From positions 248,001-312,000 of the forward strand of contig VWYX01000393.1 of the NCBI GenBank assembly GCA_013396525.1: a stretch of DNA of 64,000 bases, written 5' to 3'. Origin of the DNA: Chaetorhynchus papuensis. Its lineage: Eukaryota; Chordata; Aves; Passeriformes; Rhipiduridae. The first letter of the stretch is position 1, and each line of letters starts with the position of its first letter. The translations under genes and the position numbers were made by a program. The notes beneath the pieces were generated by a model that ran no database searches, was not told where the DNA came from, and worked only from the letters and a program-made list of their open reading frames with translations. Shown in pieces: positions 10,723-23,890 of this stretch.

Positions 10723-13700
10723 CTGCAAAGAAAACACAACAGATGTGAGCGCCATCTCAGCGGGACAGTTACAAAGGTCAGCTGGGTTGGAGGCTGCTGA
10801 TCTGCTTGGAAGCTTTGGGTACCTTCTTTTCATTTCTTCTAGATAAAGTGCAGTACAGTCAACAGTTATCAAAGAGTATGGTAACAGCACAGGGCCTGGG
10901 TCAAGCCTTTAGAGCAGTGTGAGAACACAAACCAGAGCCTTCTCTCAGCAGCTCTGACAAATGATCAGAGATGGCTCATCAAGTGGGTTATCTGAGACAC
11001 AGCAGCTTCTGTAGCCAGGAGCACGTGAAGGAGTTGTGCAGCCAGCACTCCTGGGTTTTTGCCTCTGGACTGCCCAGTCTGAGCGAGCTTTTGCAGCGGA
11101 GTTCGTTAGAGAAAAGTTCCACAGAAGGCAGCGCTAAACTGAAGTGCAAACTCCTGTGTAGGTCTCTCTCCTACACAGAGACCCCCCTAATTACTTTGCC
11201 AATGCAGATCCCATAAAAGTACCTTTATCTGCCTTGTACGAAAATCTTGACCTCTCTCTCTCACCACAGAGAATAATGCTAAGTCTGGGGAGAGAACAAA
11301 GCAGTGGCTGCAAGGAAAGCATCAGCAAGGACAGGAGTTCAGGATAACTTAAATGGTTCGTTTATCTCTGGTCCACGATGTTTGAGATAATGACTGTGAA
11401 ATGCCACCTCTGAGGCCATGATCCTAGCTGCACAGGTTTTACATACTAGCCTGCCCCTGAAGTGCTGGAGCCAAAAAAATTCCCACTTTTCAAGTGGGGT
11501 CCGTTGAATGATTCATCTCATTTCAACCCTCACTCACCCTTGCAGTTAATTATAGAAACGCCAAGATAATTTTGTTTCAGATGGTTGTCTGTGAGCCACA
11601 GCAGCCCTTCTGACACCAAGTGGGTAACTTACCATTTCAAAGCAAGCACTTTAAAAGACACATGCCATGAATGGAGGGTGAAAATCACATAGATGCAAAC
11701 AATGAATCTGTGGCAATGATTTGAGTAATTTCACTGGACTTTAGAAAAGCAAACTTCACCTACTATTCTTGCTCATTGCACCTGAAGTTATCAAATAATG
11801 TTATCAACCAGCATTTGCATTTTGGGTGAGGTAGAAAAATCTATCATTACACTACTGATTATTATTCAGATAGACAGAAATAAGGAGGTGGGAAAAAAAA
11901 GGTTAAAATCTAACAGGACAGAAATATAGAAAGCTGCTGAAAGGCAGATCTTGTTGACAAACACAAGAAGGCTAAAATTCTGCTTCCTCATGCAACACAA
12001 TTCCCAGGGAAAGTAGTGCTTTGACTGACTCCATTGTTGCTGCTTCTTTGAACCAGTATTCTCAGGGGCAAGATCCAGTCCTTACATGTGAAGCCAAAAT
12101 GTGCTGTAAGGAGATGAATCACCCAGGAACTGAGAAGGTTCTAAACTCACACATTTGCTCTTAGACATTATCTCTGGGCTGCACGTCACTGGGAAGCTAC
12201 AAACACAGAGATACACGAGTTCCTATCAGAAGATCAGAAGGACTGTTTCTGGAAAGGTCAATATGAAAAGTCCTGAATTTCAGCCTGTATGAGAACTGCC
12301 TCGTGCATTTGTAAGGAGAGCACAGCCAGACTAGCATTGAATTCAGGCTGCATTTTGCTTTATACCTTGTAATAATGGGCAGGAAAGAATGACTGCTGGC
12401 TTTTCTGTCTGGTTGCTGTCACCATCATCATCATTATAATGGTGGCTGGTATGCCAGAAAAAGCAAGGTCAATAATTTTCTCCATGGAGAAATAACCTGG
12501 CAGATTTACTACTTTGCTTTGCATAAGCAGATCACATCATCTCAGTCCGCGTCCATGCGGTTCTCTGCGTTTTTCTGCCAAGGAAGGAAGGCAGGATACC
12601 TGCGGATACTGATGGAAGATTGTGCCATTCATAAGGCATTTGCCATGAAACTTTCTGAACACACGCAGGTATGGAGAATTTGCCTCACCAAGTCACTGCT
12701 TGCTTCATTTCCAACAGCTGCCAACAACAGAGGCCAAAGTATGAGAACAGGGTAAGCAAAACACAGCAATTCCTTGGGATTTGCTTCCAGCCTCCACTGA
12801 TTACTGGTTTAGGGACTTCCTGAGTCAGAGCTTGGCTTCCCCATACTTTGCCTCAAGTGGATGCTTCTCCCATGAACTTTCCTGATTGATTTTTGAATTC
12901 TGATAAATGCTGATCCCTCACAACGTGACCGGGAATTCCGTGGTGGGGACTGATCTGTTCAGCAGTTCCCATGTCTGCTACTGCAGCCCACTCAGTTCAG
13001 TGACCAGAGCAGGCACCTGCAGCAGCAATCCACCCTGCAGAGGGGTCTAGCACCAAACAGTGTGGCCTGGAACTGCTCTCACCCCGCTGGATCATACCTT
13101 CTGAAAACACACATCTTCTGCTCCCAATTCTCAGCTCAGGCACAGTTTGACATTCTCACAGCTAAGTGAGACAAGCATTATAAAATAACCAACTCCTGAT
13201 TAAGCCTTCTATACAACCTGAAAATCAGACCTGAGAAATTTATTCTTTTCATCCTTCCAAGTCTGTACCAGTAAGGAAAAACAAAGTCATTAGTTTCAGA
13301 CTCCAGCTCACTCCCCGTCTGGGAGTGTATTTGCTTAAGTCTCTCTCCTTGCTAGAACCCTGGCTCAGACCTTCTCTTCAAGGTGTTACCAGATGATGCC
13401 AAAGGGAAAGCTTCCTTGATTCACACCCATTTGACATCAGGTTGCTGTAAGGCAGGATTTGGCCTGTGAAGCTACCAGGGTTTTCTTTGATTCTGTAATC
13501 AAGTTATCCCACATGCCTAAGTGCTGCCCCAGCAGCTAACAACCTGCACAAAGGTATTTCTGCACATTATAGGAACAGCATCCCTGTAGGATTGTAAGTT
13601 TGGCTTCTTGATTTTGCTCTCTTTCACAGTTAAGCTAACTCTCCTAGCACCTCCTGGAGCTTTTAGACCTTCAAAAAGCCAAACAAGATGAAGAAAAATG

Positions 13701-14836
13701 CCTAACAGCTCTATTTTCCTTCTTTTCTCCCCAGCTGTTGTTGCAAACTCTCTCTGTAATCAACAGGTAGAGATGAATGTGTCTGATGAGCTACACTGAG
13801 AGCTAAGGCAAGGCACAAAGAAGGAAGATGAGAAACAGCTACGAAACATCAGACCTAGGGGTTGTGGTCACATACATGTCATAAGAATATGAACCACAAA
13901 TCTAGTGTGGGCTGAGGGTAGAGTTTACCATTCTTTTCCCATATTTTTGGCCAAGAGGCAGGGAGTGCCCTTGTGTCTCCAAATCCAACTAATTTTTTGG
14001 GGGGGGTTTGAAAAGCATAAGGAAGGAACCATCCATTTCTAAATGGAAGGCTGGCACAATGTTAAAGGCTGAGTCTGGGCCCATGTCACTTGAGGGCAGA
14101 ACTGTTTATCCATGGCAAAGAAAAAGAAACTCACATGGGGAGAATAATGCACCCCAAATACCAACAAGAAAAATAACCCCAAGCAAATATACACTAAAAC
14201 ACAAAGAAAGAACTGAAACGACCAGGACATCACGCATCATCCTGTGAGTTCAAACTAAGAGACTTAAACATGTATAGCTCAATCAGTAGCAAAGTGGGAA
14301 CAAGCTCCTTGGGAACAAGCATCTAGCAAGTGGTGGTGGGACTTGTTTGACCTCCCTAGAGCAATACTTGTCCCTCCAGAAACCACAGAAAGCCAAAGGG
14401 AGTTGCTCTGCAGATGTTAGGTTTAAACATGGGACACAAAGTGAAAACTCCAACTGCTGGGAAAGACTTCTGGGTTGCAAGAGCCACGGAAGACTGGAGC
14501 TGGGGAGTGTTTGAGTCCCCTCCCGAAAACTTCACGTCCCAGACGGCAAGGTGGCAGAGGGCTTTGGGGAGCAGAGGTGCAGTGACAGCCTGTGGGCTGC
14601 AGCTCATCCCGCTGCCCTGGTGCTGCAGATTATAGCCCCTCCTAACCAAACTTGAGGGGACAGCAGTAACTCAAAATATCATGCCAGCACAAGGACTCTC
14701 CCACAATGACCCAGCCAGGAGTGCAGAAGAAAAGCCACACAGATTAGTCATTGCTTCTTCTGCATTGGCAATTCATCCCAAGCTCTAATGAACATAAATA
14801 ATGTCTCCTGCACTCTGAACGGCAGACCAAGGAGAG

Positions 14837-14855
14837 CTCACGCACAGGGACACGA
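14837..14855 (+). repeat. 19-bp direct repeat, copy 1
   Basis: CTCACGCACAGGGACACGA; differs at one base from 14920-14938, giving an 83-bp period that brackets duplicate copy A. Confidence 0.9.
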
Positions 14856-14865
14856 GCATGGGATT

Positions 14866-14922
14866 GCTTATTTTGCTGGGAGAGGGGAGGGAAGTTGCTG
14901 GAATAAATTACATTGGCAACTC
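14866..14922 (+). repeat. Local duplicate repeat, copy A
   Basis: A 57-bp segment (starts GCTTATTTTGCTGGGAG, ends AATTACATTGGCAACTC) aligns without gaps to 15870-15926 with 9 mismatches by hand count. It is bracketed by two copies of the 19-mer CTCAYGCACAGGGACACGA (14837-14855 and 14920-14938). Identity unknown; see the finding. Confidence 0.85.
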
Positions 14923-14938
14923 ATGCACAGGGACACGA
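14920..14938 (+). repeat. 19-bp direct repeat, copy 2
   Basis: CTCATGCACAGGGACACGA; one C/T difference from 14837-14855. It overlaps the last three bases of duplicate copy A. Confidence 0.9.
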
Positions 14939-15869
14939 ACTCACTTTCTGTGAGCACTGCAGAAGAAACACATTTTTCGAAGTGACTGAGCAGAGGAGAT
15001 GGTTTTAAGCTGCACGAATGAAATGTGACTGTTGTGCTAAAAACAGGCACATAGTCAAATACTATAGTTGAACTGTAACTTAGTAAAGTGTGGTAAGTGA
15101 CTTGCTTTAAATCTTGTGACTCCGTCCTTCATTTCCTCAGACAGCGAGGAGAGCAGAGCAGCAGACATTTTCCCTTTTGTGGGATATTTTTTGAGGCTTT
15201 AAAATGTTTCCATACTTAAGCGAAGACAGAACACTTTAATCTCAAGAAGTCTGGTGAATTTATAAACCTCAAATTAGATCAGGTCAATTGAAAAACTGCA
15301 CTTCAAAATAATTGCAAATGGTTTCATTTAGGTTTTGGGTCTGAAAATATATAGTAGTATTATAAATTAAATATAAAGCAGACAGTGGTAAAGCGGCTAA
15401 GTGTCAAGATGTAATTTCAACACTTTCAAACACTTTTTGGCATTATTTCTAGGAAAGGAAAATCCAAGACCTGATTTCCACCCAAGGCTCCCCAGCTGCT
15501 ATCTCCACAGATGGGTTAAATCTTGGCAAACATAATATTTAAGTCACTAACAGCCAGGATGAAATTCCTTCCTGCATGTCTGAGGAGAGAATGTGGGCAT
15601 GAGTTAATCCTTCTCACTTCACCTGACCAGCTGGACACATTATTAGCAGAGGGTGATACTCCCCTTCTTGCTGCTCTGCAGGGTACTTTCAGCAAGGGAG
15701 AGCACTGCAGAAGCACCTTGGCTGGTGTTCCAACCTTCAGACCGTGCTGCCATAGCTGCATCAGTGTGTTGGGGCAAGAGATGTGACCCCTGACAGCCCA
15801 AAGCGTCTTGGCAAAACCCCCTAATTCACACACAGCGGGGAGCAGTGAGGCTGTTCTTCAGATGGCACA

Positions 15870-15926
15870 GCTTGATTTGGTGGGAGATGGAAAGGAAGAT
15901 ACTGGAATAAATTATATTGGCAACTC
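15870..15926 (+). repeat. Local duplicate repeat, copy B
   Basis: Partner of 14866-14922, about 1004 bp further on in the same orientation, 48 of 57 positions identical by hand count (starts GCTTGATTTGGTGGGAG, ends AATTATATTGGCAACTC). It lacks the flanking 19-mer repeats seen around copy A. Confidence 0.85.
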
Positions 15927-18900
15927 TGCAACGTTACCAGCATGCTGGTAATGGATCTGAGCTGTGCTCACAGCTACCCCTCGCACAGTGCAGACTCAGG
16001 CCCCGGAGGTTACTGTATTCAGTGGCTTTCAAATCGTTCTTCCATTCGGCTCAGTTTTTAGTGGCTTTCCCAGCACAGTAGCAATACCATGGCTGGCATG
16101 CTTCTCCTCTGCTGGAATTTGCTTTTTTTGTCAGGAAAACTCAATTCAGCTTTGTAGTTTTGGACTCAGAGCAGCTGGAGGTGAATCTGGCAGAAAGTCC
16201 TCTTAGCACACAGGATGAAGGAGTCCCTTCCCCTTGCCCTGTAACTACTAGAGAAAGGCTAGATGTATTTCATGGCTTATGTTAGCAGCAAAGATAACAA
16301 TGGCATGCAACTGAGTCCACAAATGTGCAATAACAGAAAGGCCACGATGAAAATGGAACAGAGCTTGAGAAACGCTTCTCAAATGATATGTGGATGTCAA
16401 AATATGCTCTACAGTGAGAGAAGGAAGGAGCTCCGATTTTCTTATCAAGTGAAGGCTGAGGGATGGCTTTGCCATTGTTTGAGCACACCAAAGGCTGGAG
16501 AGGAAACATAGAGAAGGCTGCTGGGTCTGGCAGGCACATGAGCTGGCCATACTGCCTGCAGAAAGAATTGTATTTTTAATGATGAATTAATGTTTGGAGC
16601 AGCACAGGCAGGGGCTGGGTGACTTCTCTGTGCACAGTGCCAGTTTAGATAAGGCCTGCATCCCTTTCTAGCACCACCAAGCTGAGAGTGATGAAGGAAT
16701 ATCAGGGTTAAACAATCTGCTCTGCATTATGCTCAGTGTCCAACCACAGCCACGTTGATTCCTTCCAGCTAAAAATCCACAAGAAGCCCCATGTTGGAAA
16801 TTACTTAACTACTTTCTGGCACTTAAAGCTACTCATCTTCTGTACATTCCTTGCTCTGACAACAGAGATCTTTGTCCCTTTAAAACAGCAGTGCCTATGA
16901 ATGTAAGAAATGATGGAATTGTCATCTAAACTGGTAGGCTGGAAGATAAAATGCCTGGACTTCTGGCTTTTAAACCAAGTAGCGGCCATAGGCAAAGCAT
17001 TCCCATGCTCTGGCCTGTAAATAAAATGGCTGTAGAAGTTACATATTCCAGTGAGAAACTGGATATCGTTAGGTTTGATAAATACTTGTGAAGTAGTCTG
17101 TGTTCCTAAATGGTTACTAAATGGAAACAACGTATTATTAACAGAAAACATTAAATTCTTTTTTATATGTAGCAACTTGCACATATCTCAGAAGTCAACT
17201 GTGGGTGGTGCAGTACCAAAGAACAGCACCTGAGCTGTTACTCAGAATACTCCAATGTGGCTACAGCCATTTGCAAGAGTAAAGTAGTTTAATACCAGGA
17301 AAATGCTTCTAACTTACAGTTGACTTTAAAATAGCACAGAGAATAAAAAAGTCTATGCATATGAAATTTTTTTCAGCAACAATAATTATAGTTGCATGGA
17401 GTACTACAGTAAGCCAAACAACTGAAAACATCCTTAGCAATTGCTATGTAAAAGGACATCGTTAAATATCTTTGTAATCAGCTCCAGTTCCTTCAGTAAT
17501 TTTCTAGTGAAGCTGCATTTCCAAACCTCCCCACATCTTGTCTATCGCCACCAGGAACGGGGAGCTGCACAATCCCCAGAGAACTGAAGCAGCTCATCGT
17601 GCATGTTGGTGAGCAGATCTCACTCTGGCTGTCAGCACTGCCACCACACCACACCCAAGGTATGAACACCCGTACAACCACGTGAAATCGGTCACTCCAC
17701 ACCCAGACTGCACCTGGCCCAGAAAACATAAATCAGGAAGCTGGGGCAGGCTTTTGGAGTGCTGGAGAGAAAAACATCTGTAAAGCACAGGAGCATCAGA
17801 GCCTGGCTTGGCAGGGAGGGATGATCTGATAAGACAGTTTCCATCTCTGATTCCTTCAGCCCAAGGAGATCCTAAGTGCCCGACCAGACCTTCATTCCAA
17901 GGCATTGCATAATACAACGCCTGGCGCAAGATGTTGATTTTCAAAGATTTCTAATTTGAAGGAAATCCCTCAAAATCCCTCCCAGAATGTCAGAGGTAAA
18001 CAGTTTGTTCAAGGCTTCTGCAGCTGAGGCGAACTGGCACAGAGCTACCGCGGAAATCCCGGGGCTGCGTCGCACAGCAGCAGCCATGCCTCAGCAGATT
18101 AGCACTGCTTCACACCACCGCGGCCCCTACCTAGGGAGAAATCAGCCCATGGCTCTGCCCAACGCAGAAAGATGTGTTTGAGGATTTGTCAGGACTCTTT
18201 TTCCACTGAAGTGAACCTTGGTAGCTCTAAAAACTGTGATATTCTATTAGCTTTGCTCCTGAGGGACAGGGGGAATACGCGGCAGGTTTTGATAGCCTGT
18301 GCTTTTATTTATTATTAACATCCGCACATCAGGTGAGAGCACCTACAGACCAGACATAACTCAGGGCTCTGCGGAACAAAGTGTTCTGAGGGATAAAGCA
18401 AAGCTGTTAGTTATTCCCAAGCACCTCCAGTCTTTGTGCTATTGATGTAGCTCTGCTTGCCTTACGTGTTCTCGCCACCAAATTCCTCAAAACATGACGT
18501 GCCTGACCTTGCATGCCACCCTGGGAGTTTTGCCTAAATAAAGGTTCTGTCCCGTTGTGATTACTTTCTGCACAGGCAGCAGAATTACATGCAGCTGTGA
18601 GATGTGGCAAACAGCGAGCAGATACACTCTCGTCCTTGTTTAGATACAATTGCGGACAACACAGAGATTTCAAGCTTAATTAGCAACACCAAGGAAGCTG
18701 TTAGAGAGGCATTTCAAACCACTTGCAGTTTAAGCTGATTAGAACTTCGTGAAAACAAAACAAAATTGTGTAGCACATTGTTAGGCTAAAATTCAAGTCA
18801 AACTGAACCGCATCAAAGGAAATAAAGAAGTGACTATCGGCAAGAAGTGGGGTTTTTTTTCTTTTCTTTTGGTGGGGAATTTAATTTCATAGCCTTTAAT

Positions 18901-19835
18901 AAACCCAATGTTCCAATCCAAGCCTGCCACTCTGGCAAGAAGCTTAACCAAAATAACATTGGAACTCAGAGCTGGCGGACCTAAGAGACTATAAATTGGT
19001 CAAATCCGGGCACAATACAAGAAAAAAACTGAAAATTCCATTCAATTTTCCTGTTTTAGAATTTTGATGTAACTGACCATTGACATGGAAATGTTATCTT
19101 GACCTTAACTGCTAAAGCTGACTTGCGGAGGAAAAAATGACTGAGACTCTGACATCTCAGTGGTTATTTATAGTCCCCCTCACTCTCCTCTTTCTTGGTA
19201 TTTTCACATTTGAAATGAGTTTTCGCCTGCCATGTGTTTCCTGAAGGACTGTTCGAGCAATGCAAGAACTGGTGACATAAAAGCCATCAAGAAAATGGAA
19301 CTTCGTTGATTAAAATGGAAAACAAATTTTAGTTGGAAACTCTCATCAGTAAATTAGAATCCAGCAAAGCTGGGCTTGCTTTGGTTACAGATTGAACACT
19401 ACCAGCCTTTTAACTACAACCTGTTTAAAACTGGCTTTTTCTGCTTCCTGTGCTCTCCAAGAGAGATTTCCTGGAGAAACTAAAGAAAGGGGGAAAGACA
19501 GGGCTACTGCTTGAGAGTCTGGGTTCTTCTAGAGTTTTTAAGAAAAAAAAAAAGTGAGACCCTTTCCTCTTCACTCCTTGAGAATAAAAACCCCTCATCT
19601 CTCTAAGCCACAAGGAAAGGCACACAGTCTATTTTCCTCTGCTTATTTCAAGTCACAGATAAGGGCATCTCTAAGTCACTTCTAATAGCTACTGAATAAA
19701 TTAAATATTTCAGTTGGATATCAGTTTAACAGCTTCCCCTTCTACCTTAATTGCTCAAACAAAGGGAATGTAAAGCTACTCCTGAATATCTCATACAAGT
19801 CACAAAAGAAATTAATTTTTTCTAGTGGCAGGGGC

Positions 19836-19945
19836 AGAGCACTGGAAACTAAGGGTGCTTGGCTTCTGTCCTTGGTTCACCAGTGACTCAGAGAATAATT
19901 TCATTATTTTCCTCCTCTGCTCTTCATTTTATCTATGGAGTGGGT
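19836..19945 (+). mobile_element. MIR/CORE-SINE-like remnant
   Basis: GAGCACTGGAAACTAAGGG, CTTGGTTCACCAGTGACTC and CTTCATTTTATCTATGGAGT follow the order of an amniote MIR-type SINE ('gcactggactggga ... ggctctgccactgactc ... cctcagtttcatctgtaaaatggggat'). Confidence 0.5.
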
Positions 19946-22900
19946 TTAGTCAGCTATTAGGAGGTCTGTGATGCTCTGACTGAAGTCACATCTCTATTGC
20001 AAACACCAAAGTTGGCACCTGGAGCTACCAAGAAATAAACACCACCCCAAACTGAAACAAAATGAAAACCCAAGCAAGAAGGTAATGAGATTTTGCACAG
20101 AATTTCATGGAGCTTTCACTGAAACACCTTTTGAGTGCAAGATAATGTTTTTTTCAGTGTATACGTGCAAGTTGTGAAATACAGGTCATTGCTGCAGTTC
20201 AGCATAAAAATAGCTGCTTTTAATAGATAACGTAATCCAGTATAAAGCTTGGAAAAAAACTCCCCCAAAACTCTCACAGCACTTGGATGCTGCTGTTACC
20301 CGAACTGACAGTGAGAATACGATTTGCCCAAATCCGTGATATGTTTCCTAAAGAGTTGCCAAATGCATTTATGCCCCTGATGTGAGGAGAATGTCTTGGA
20401 GCCTTTGGGGCAATGGGAGACTTATCCGTGCCTGAAATATGAGGGCTGAAAACTTTGTGGATGCTCTGAGGTCTTTCCAAAGGGAGAGGAAGAAGGAGTT
20501 GCTTATTTCTCGAAGAAAGCCTCTTGAGTGAAATGTCTATTTTTAAAGACTCTGAAAGAACACTGGAAACCCACAGACAATCAGCATCGGCCACTGTCAA
20601 GAATAACAGAAAACAAAATTTAGTGAATCACTGTAAGGCAAGAACTGTACTATACTCCTTCCCCTCTACACCCAGACTAGAAATTTCATTTTTTGGGGGG
20701 CCAGGATTTCTTCAGAGGTTTGAATTGAATTATTCTCTGAAGCGACACCCATTCTTCTATCTAGAGTCAGACTCTAATTGGAAATAAATCCAGGCTGCTG
20801 ACTAAGTCCAGGGTCAAATATGACACCTGCCAGGTACTGGGATTATTTTTAGATGCAATGACATCCCTATTCTTTTCATTCAGATGACCTGGATGTTTGA
20901 TTCGGTTCCTGGTCTGGGAAAGCAAGTTTGAGCCACCTGCTGAGATAAGAGTGGCAAAGAAGGAAGGGATACAAAACCAGAAAATTGAGACAGCTATGTA
21001 AGAAGAACCCAGACAAGGCATGGCACAGAAAAGAGAACTTCCCAAAGAGGTCAAGTGAGATGTGAGAAAAGCAAAAGCTGGAGACTGATGTCCCACCCTG
21101 GGAACTCATCCATCACCTTCCTTCCTCCACTGTGAGATAACCTCATCCACAAAGGCAGAGATAGAGAAGATGATTTACATCAGTCCCTCTGCACCTCTTG
21201 CCCACCTCTGAGGGTGCTTCTGCTGGAACTCAGCTTGCTGTACAGTTGGGAGAGAAAGGATGGCACACTATTCCTTCTAACCTTACAAAGAGATACCCAC
21301 ACTATAGATCAGATCCTTCCAGGAATAACTGAAAAGTAAACAAGAAGCTTTGGGCTACTCCACTGCTCAAGACACTGCTGTGGGAAGTTGGGCACAAGAA
21401 TCCTTGCAACACAATTGTCTGCTCAGTCGATCCAACCTCTTGGCACTGTTCCTTTGCTCTCAGTCTAGAAAAATTAAGGCTCCCTGGAAAAAAAAAAAGT
21501 TTTTCTTATTTTGTACAGACAACATGGAGGCTTGCATACAGAGATCTTGGATGGCAAAACCATTGGAATGCAAATAAGCTCAAGAGTTGCATCAAGAGCA
21601 GACAGGCATGTCTGAGTAGGTGGTAATTCTCTGGTGTCTGCAGGGTTAGTCAAGGATGTTCAGAGCAGGAAAAATGCACTCTAAAGTAATTTCTTTCCCT
21701 TTCATTACCATGAGAAATTTTGGATTAATTTGGAATATGAAGGACACTGGTCTGAGCTGTCAGAAAGGTTTATGTCAGAGCAGAGCGGACCAAAAATCAA
21801 GCTGACAGTTGGCATTTCTTTACCAGGTCTTTTACATCACTTGAGGAGGCTGTCCTGGATGTTATTTCAAGTTGAAAAGCACAGCAACTGAACACTGTGC
21901 TAGTCAACTGTCAGTCCCCAGCATTTACTAACCAGATTACCCTCGAGTTTGTGAAAGCACACCAAATGCTTTCAGCCAAAGATTACATTTAGAAAAAGAA
22001 ACAACAGTTGAGAAAAAACACAGGAAAACCCAAAGTGAATGGAGCTGCTGAAAAGAAGAGATTCACTTGGGCACACACACATCAGCACCACAACCTGCAG
22101 TGTCTTGTGACAGCACTTAAGAATCAACAAGAGGAGCAGAGCAGCAATGGCAGGAGAAACCAACTTGTCCAACCTCACTGTTTTCCTAGTGACACAGTTA
22201 CATAAGAAATATGCATTTATATAAACACACTGAATGTATAATAGATGTTATATAACATGTCCATTCTCCCATCAATAGCATCCTCTCAGTGTATGGACTC
22301 TCAGGCTGAAATCACAGTGGTTATGGAATATAGAGAAAAAAACAACATTATTGCAGGATCATTCTGATCTGTAACTGTTCCATTCCATTATGGGGATTTT
22401 CTTTCCATAACAGTGGAAAAGACCATGCTCCAGTGCTTCTCACAGGACTTTAAAAGGTCTGAGATCACCTGCATCGATGGTTGTTTCCCAACATAATTGC
22501 TGAATTGCTCATTTCCATCCTAATACAACTTCCAACTTTCCTTTCTGAGGACCAGAAAGAAGTTGCCATGTCCCCAGCAAGAACATCTGAACACCCAAAG
22601 TAATATGACACGCATGTTTTGCCAAGCAGCTCAGGCAAAGTAAAACTGGACAACGTCTTTCCATACACAGCTTCTGATTTAATGGACCTATGAGGAACAA
22701 CAGAAGGAAGGGCCACTCTTCATCAGGCTCTAACTATGGACCAGAGCCAGGTAAAAATGGACAAGCCAGCCTGGTATTAGCACGTGGCTCATGTACCTGA
22801 GTGATGCAGCTAATGCAGGCCATAAGGACAAGTGCTGCTGACTCCTAATGGAAGGATCACATTTTGCTGCTGCACTGGGGGTGCAAAGTGGTCACTCCCC

Positions 22901-23837
22901 ACATGCACTGCCACACCAGCTTCCAAAGAGATGAGAGACAAGGATGGAGGGACAGGGAGTGGCAGTGAAGAGTGGGGAACAAAGAAGTTATCTAGGGCTT
23001 TCTGAATCATCCTCTTTCTCAAAGTTCGCTGCTGGGGCAGCATAGTCCAGCTCTGCCCCACCTGCAAGTTTTCCTGTGGAAAAGTTACTGTTGGCTCCTC
23101 CACATGCAGCATGAGTCCAGCGAGCATTGTCCTGCCAGTTCTGCAAGGGCAGCTAAGGAGTCTTGCTGGAAATCTGGCCCCAGAGAGAAACAGCAGTGGA
23201 AAGCAGCCATTTCAGAAGCACATTATTAAGCCATCAGACCAGTAGCTACAGGATCCCCATGGAAAAGTTGATCCAGGCACTTTGTATAATTACTTGAGCC
23301 CTCCCAGTCATTTATTCCCCTTTGTGGTTGGCAGGGAAAGTCAATATCTTCTGGAGCTGCAAAGTCATAAGGCTTTTTAAGAAGCCAGGTTTGTAGGTGA
23401 AGACATTTCCCTTTGTAAAACCTTTGCTGGAGCACACACTGCTCAGCAGCAATCCAGGATAATGCAGCGAGTTCAAATGAGCATGGCACGCAGGCAAATC
23501 TAAACTTTCCATTTGCTTTACCTACATATGTTTTAACGCTCACATTTTCAGATGAAGAGGCATAAAAATAGCTTAATTGTGAATATTGCCTACAGTACTG
23601 ATGGACTCCACCTGTGGGAAGGAACTGGAGTTTAAGTTTTATTAAAGTTTCACATGTTTCCAGGAGGTTGCTAATTATCCTGCGTGTTTTATACAGTATT
23701 TCTGGCTCCAGGGTCTTTCTGCACTTTTCTGAAAGAAACCCAACACAAAAGTATTTGAGCCGAGACCTGGAATGTGTGACTGAAAATGAGGCACTTGCTC
23801 CAGGGTTCATCTAACCCCACATATCCTAGCTCTTACC

Positions 23838-23890
23838 AGGCTTTGGAAAGCGCTTTGAGATCTGCTGGTAAGAAAATACTACCTGGATAC
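23838..23890 (+). mobile_element. Possible MIR/CORE-SINE 3' tail
   Basis: GGAAAGCGCTTTGAGATC, then TGCTGGTAAGAAAATAC, resembles the 'taaagcgctttgagatcctctggtgaaaagcgc' tail seen in amniote SINEs. Only the tail is recognisable; the core upstream is not. Confidence 0.4.
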
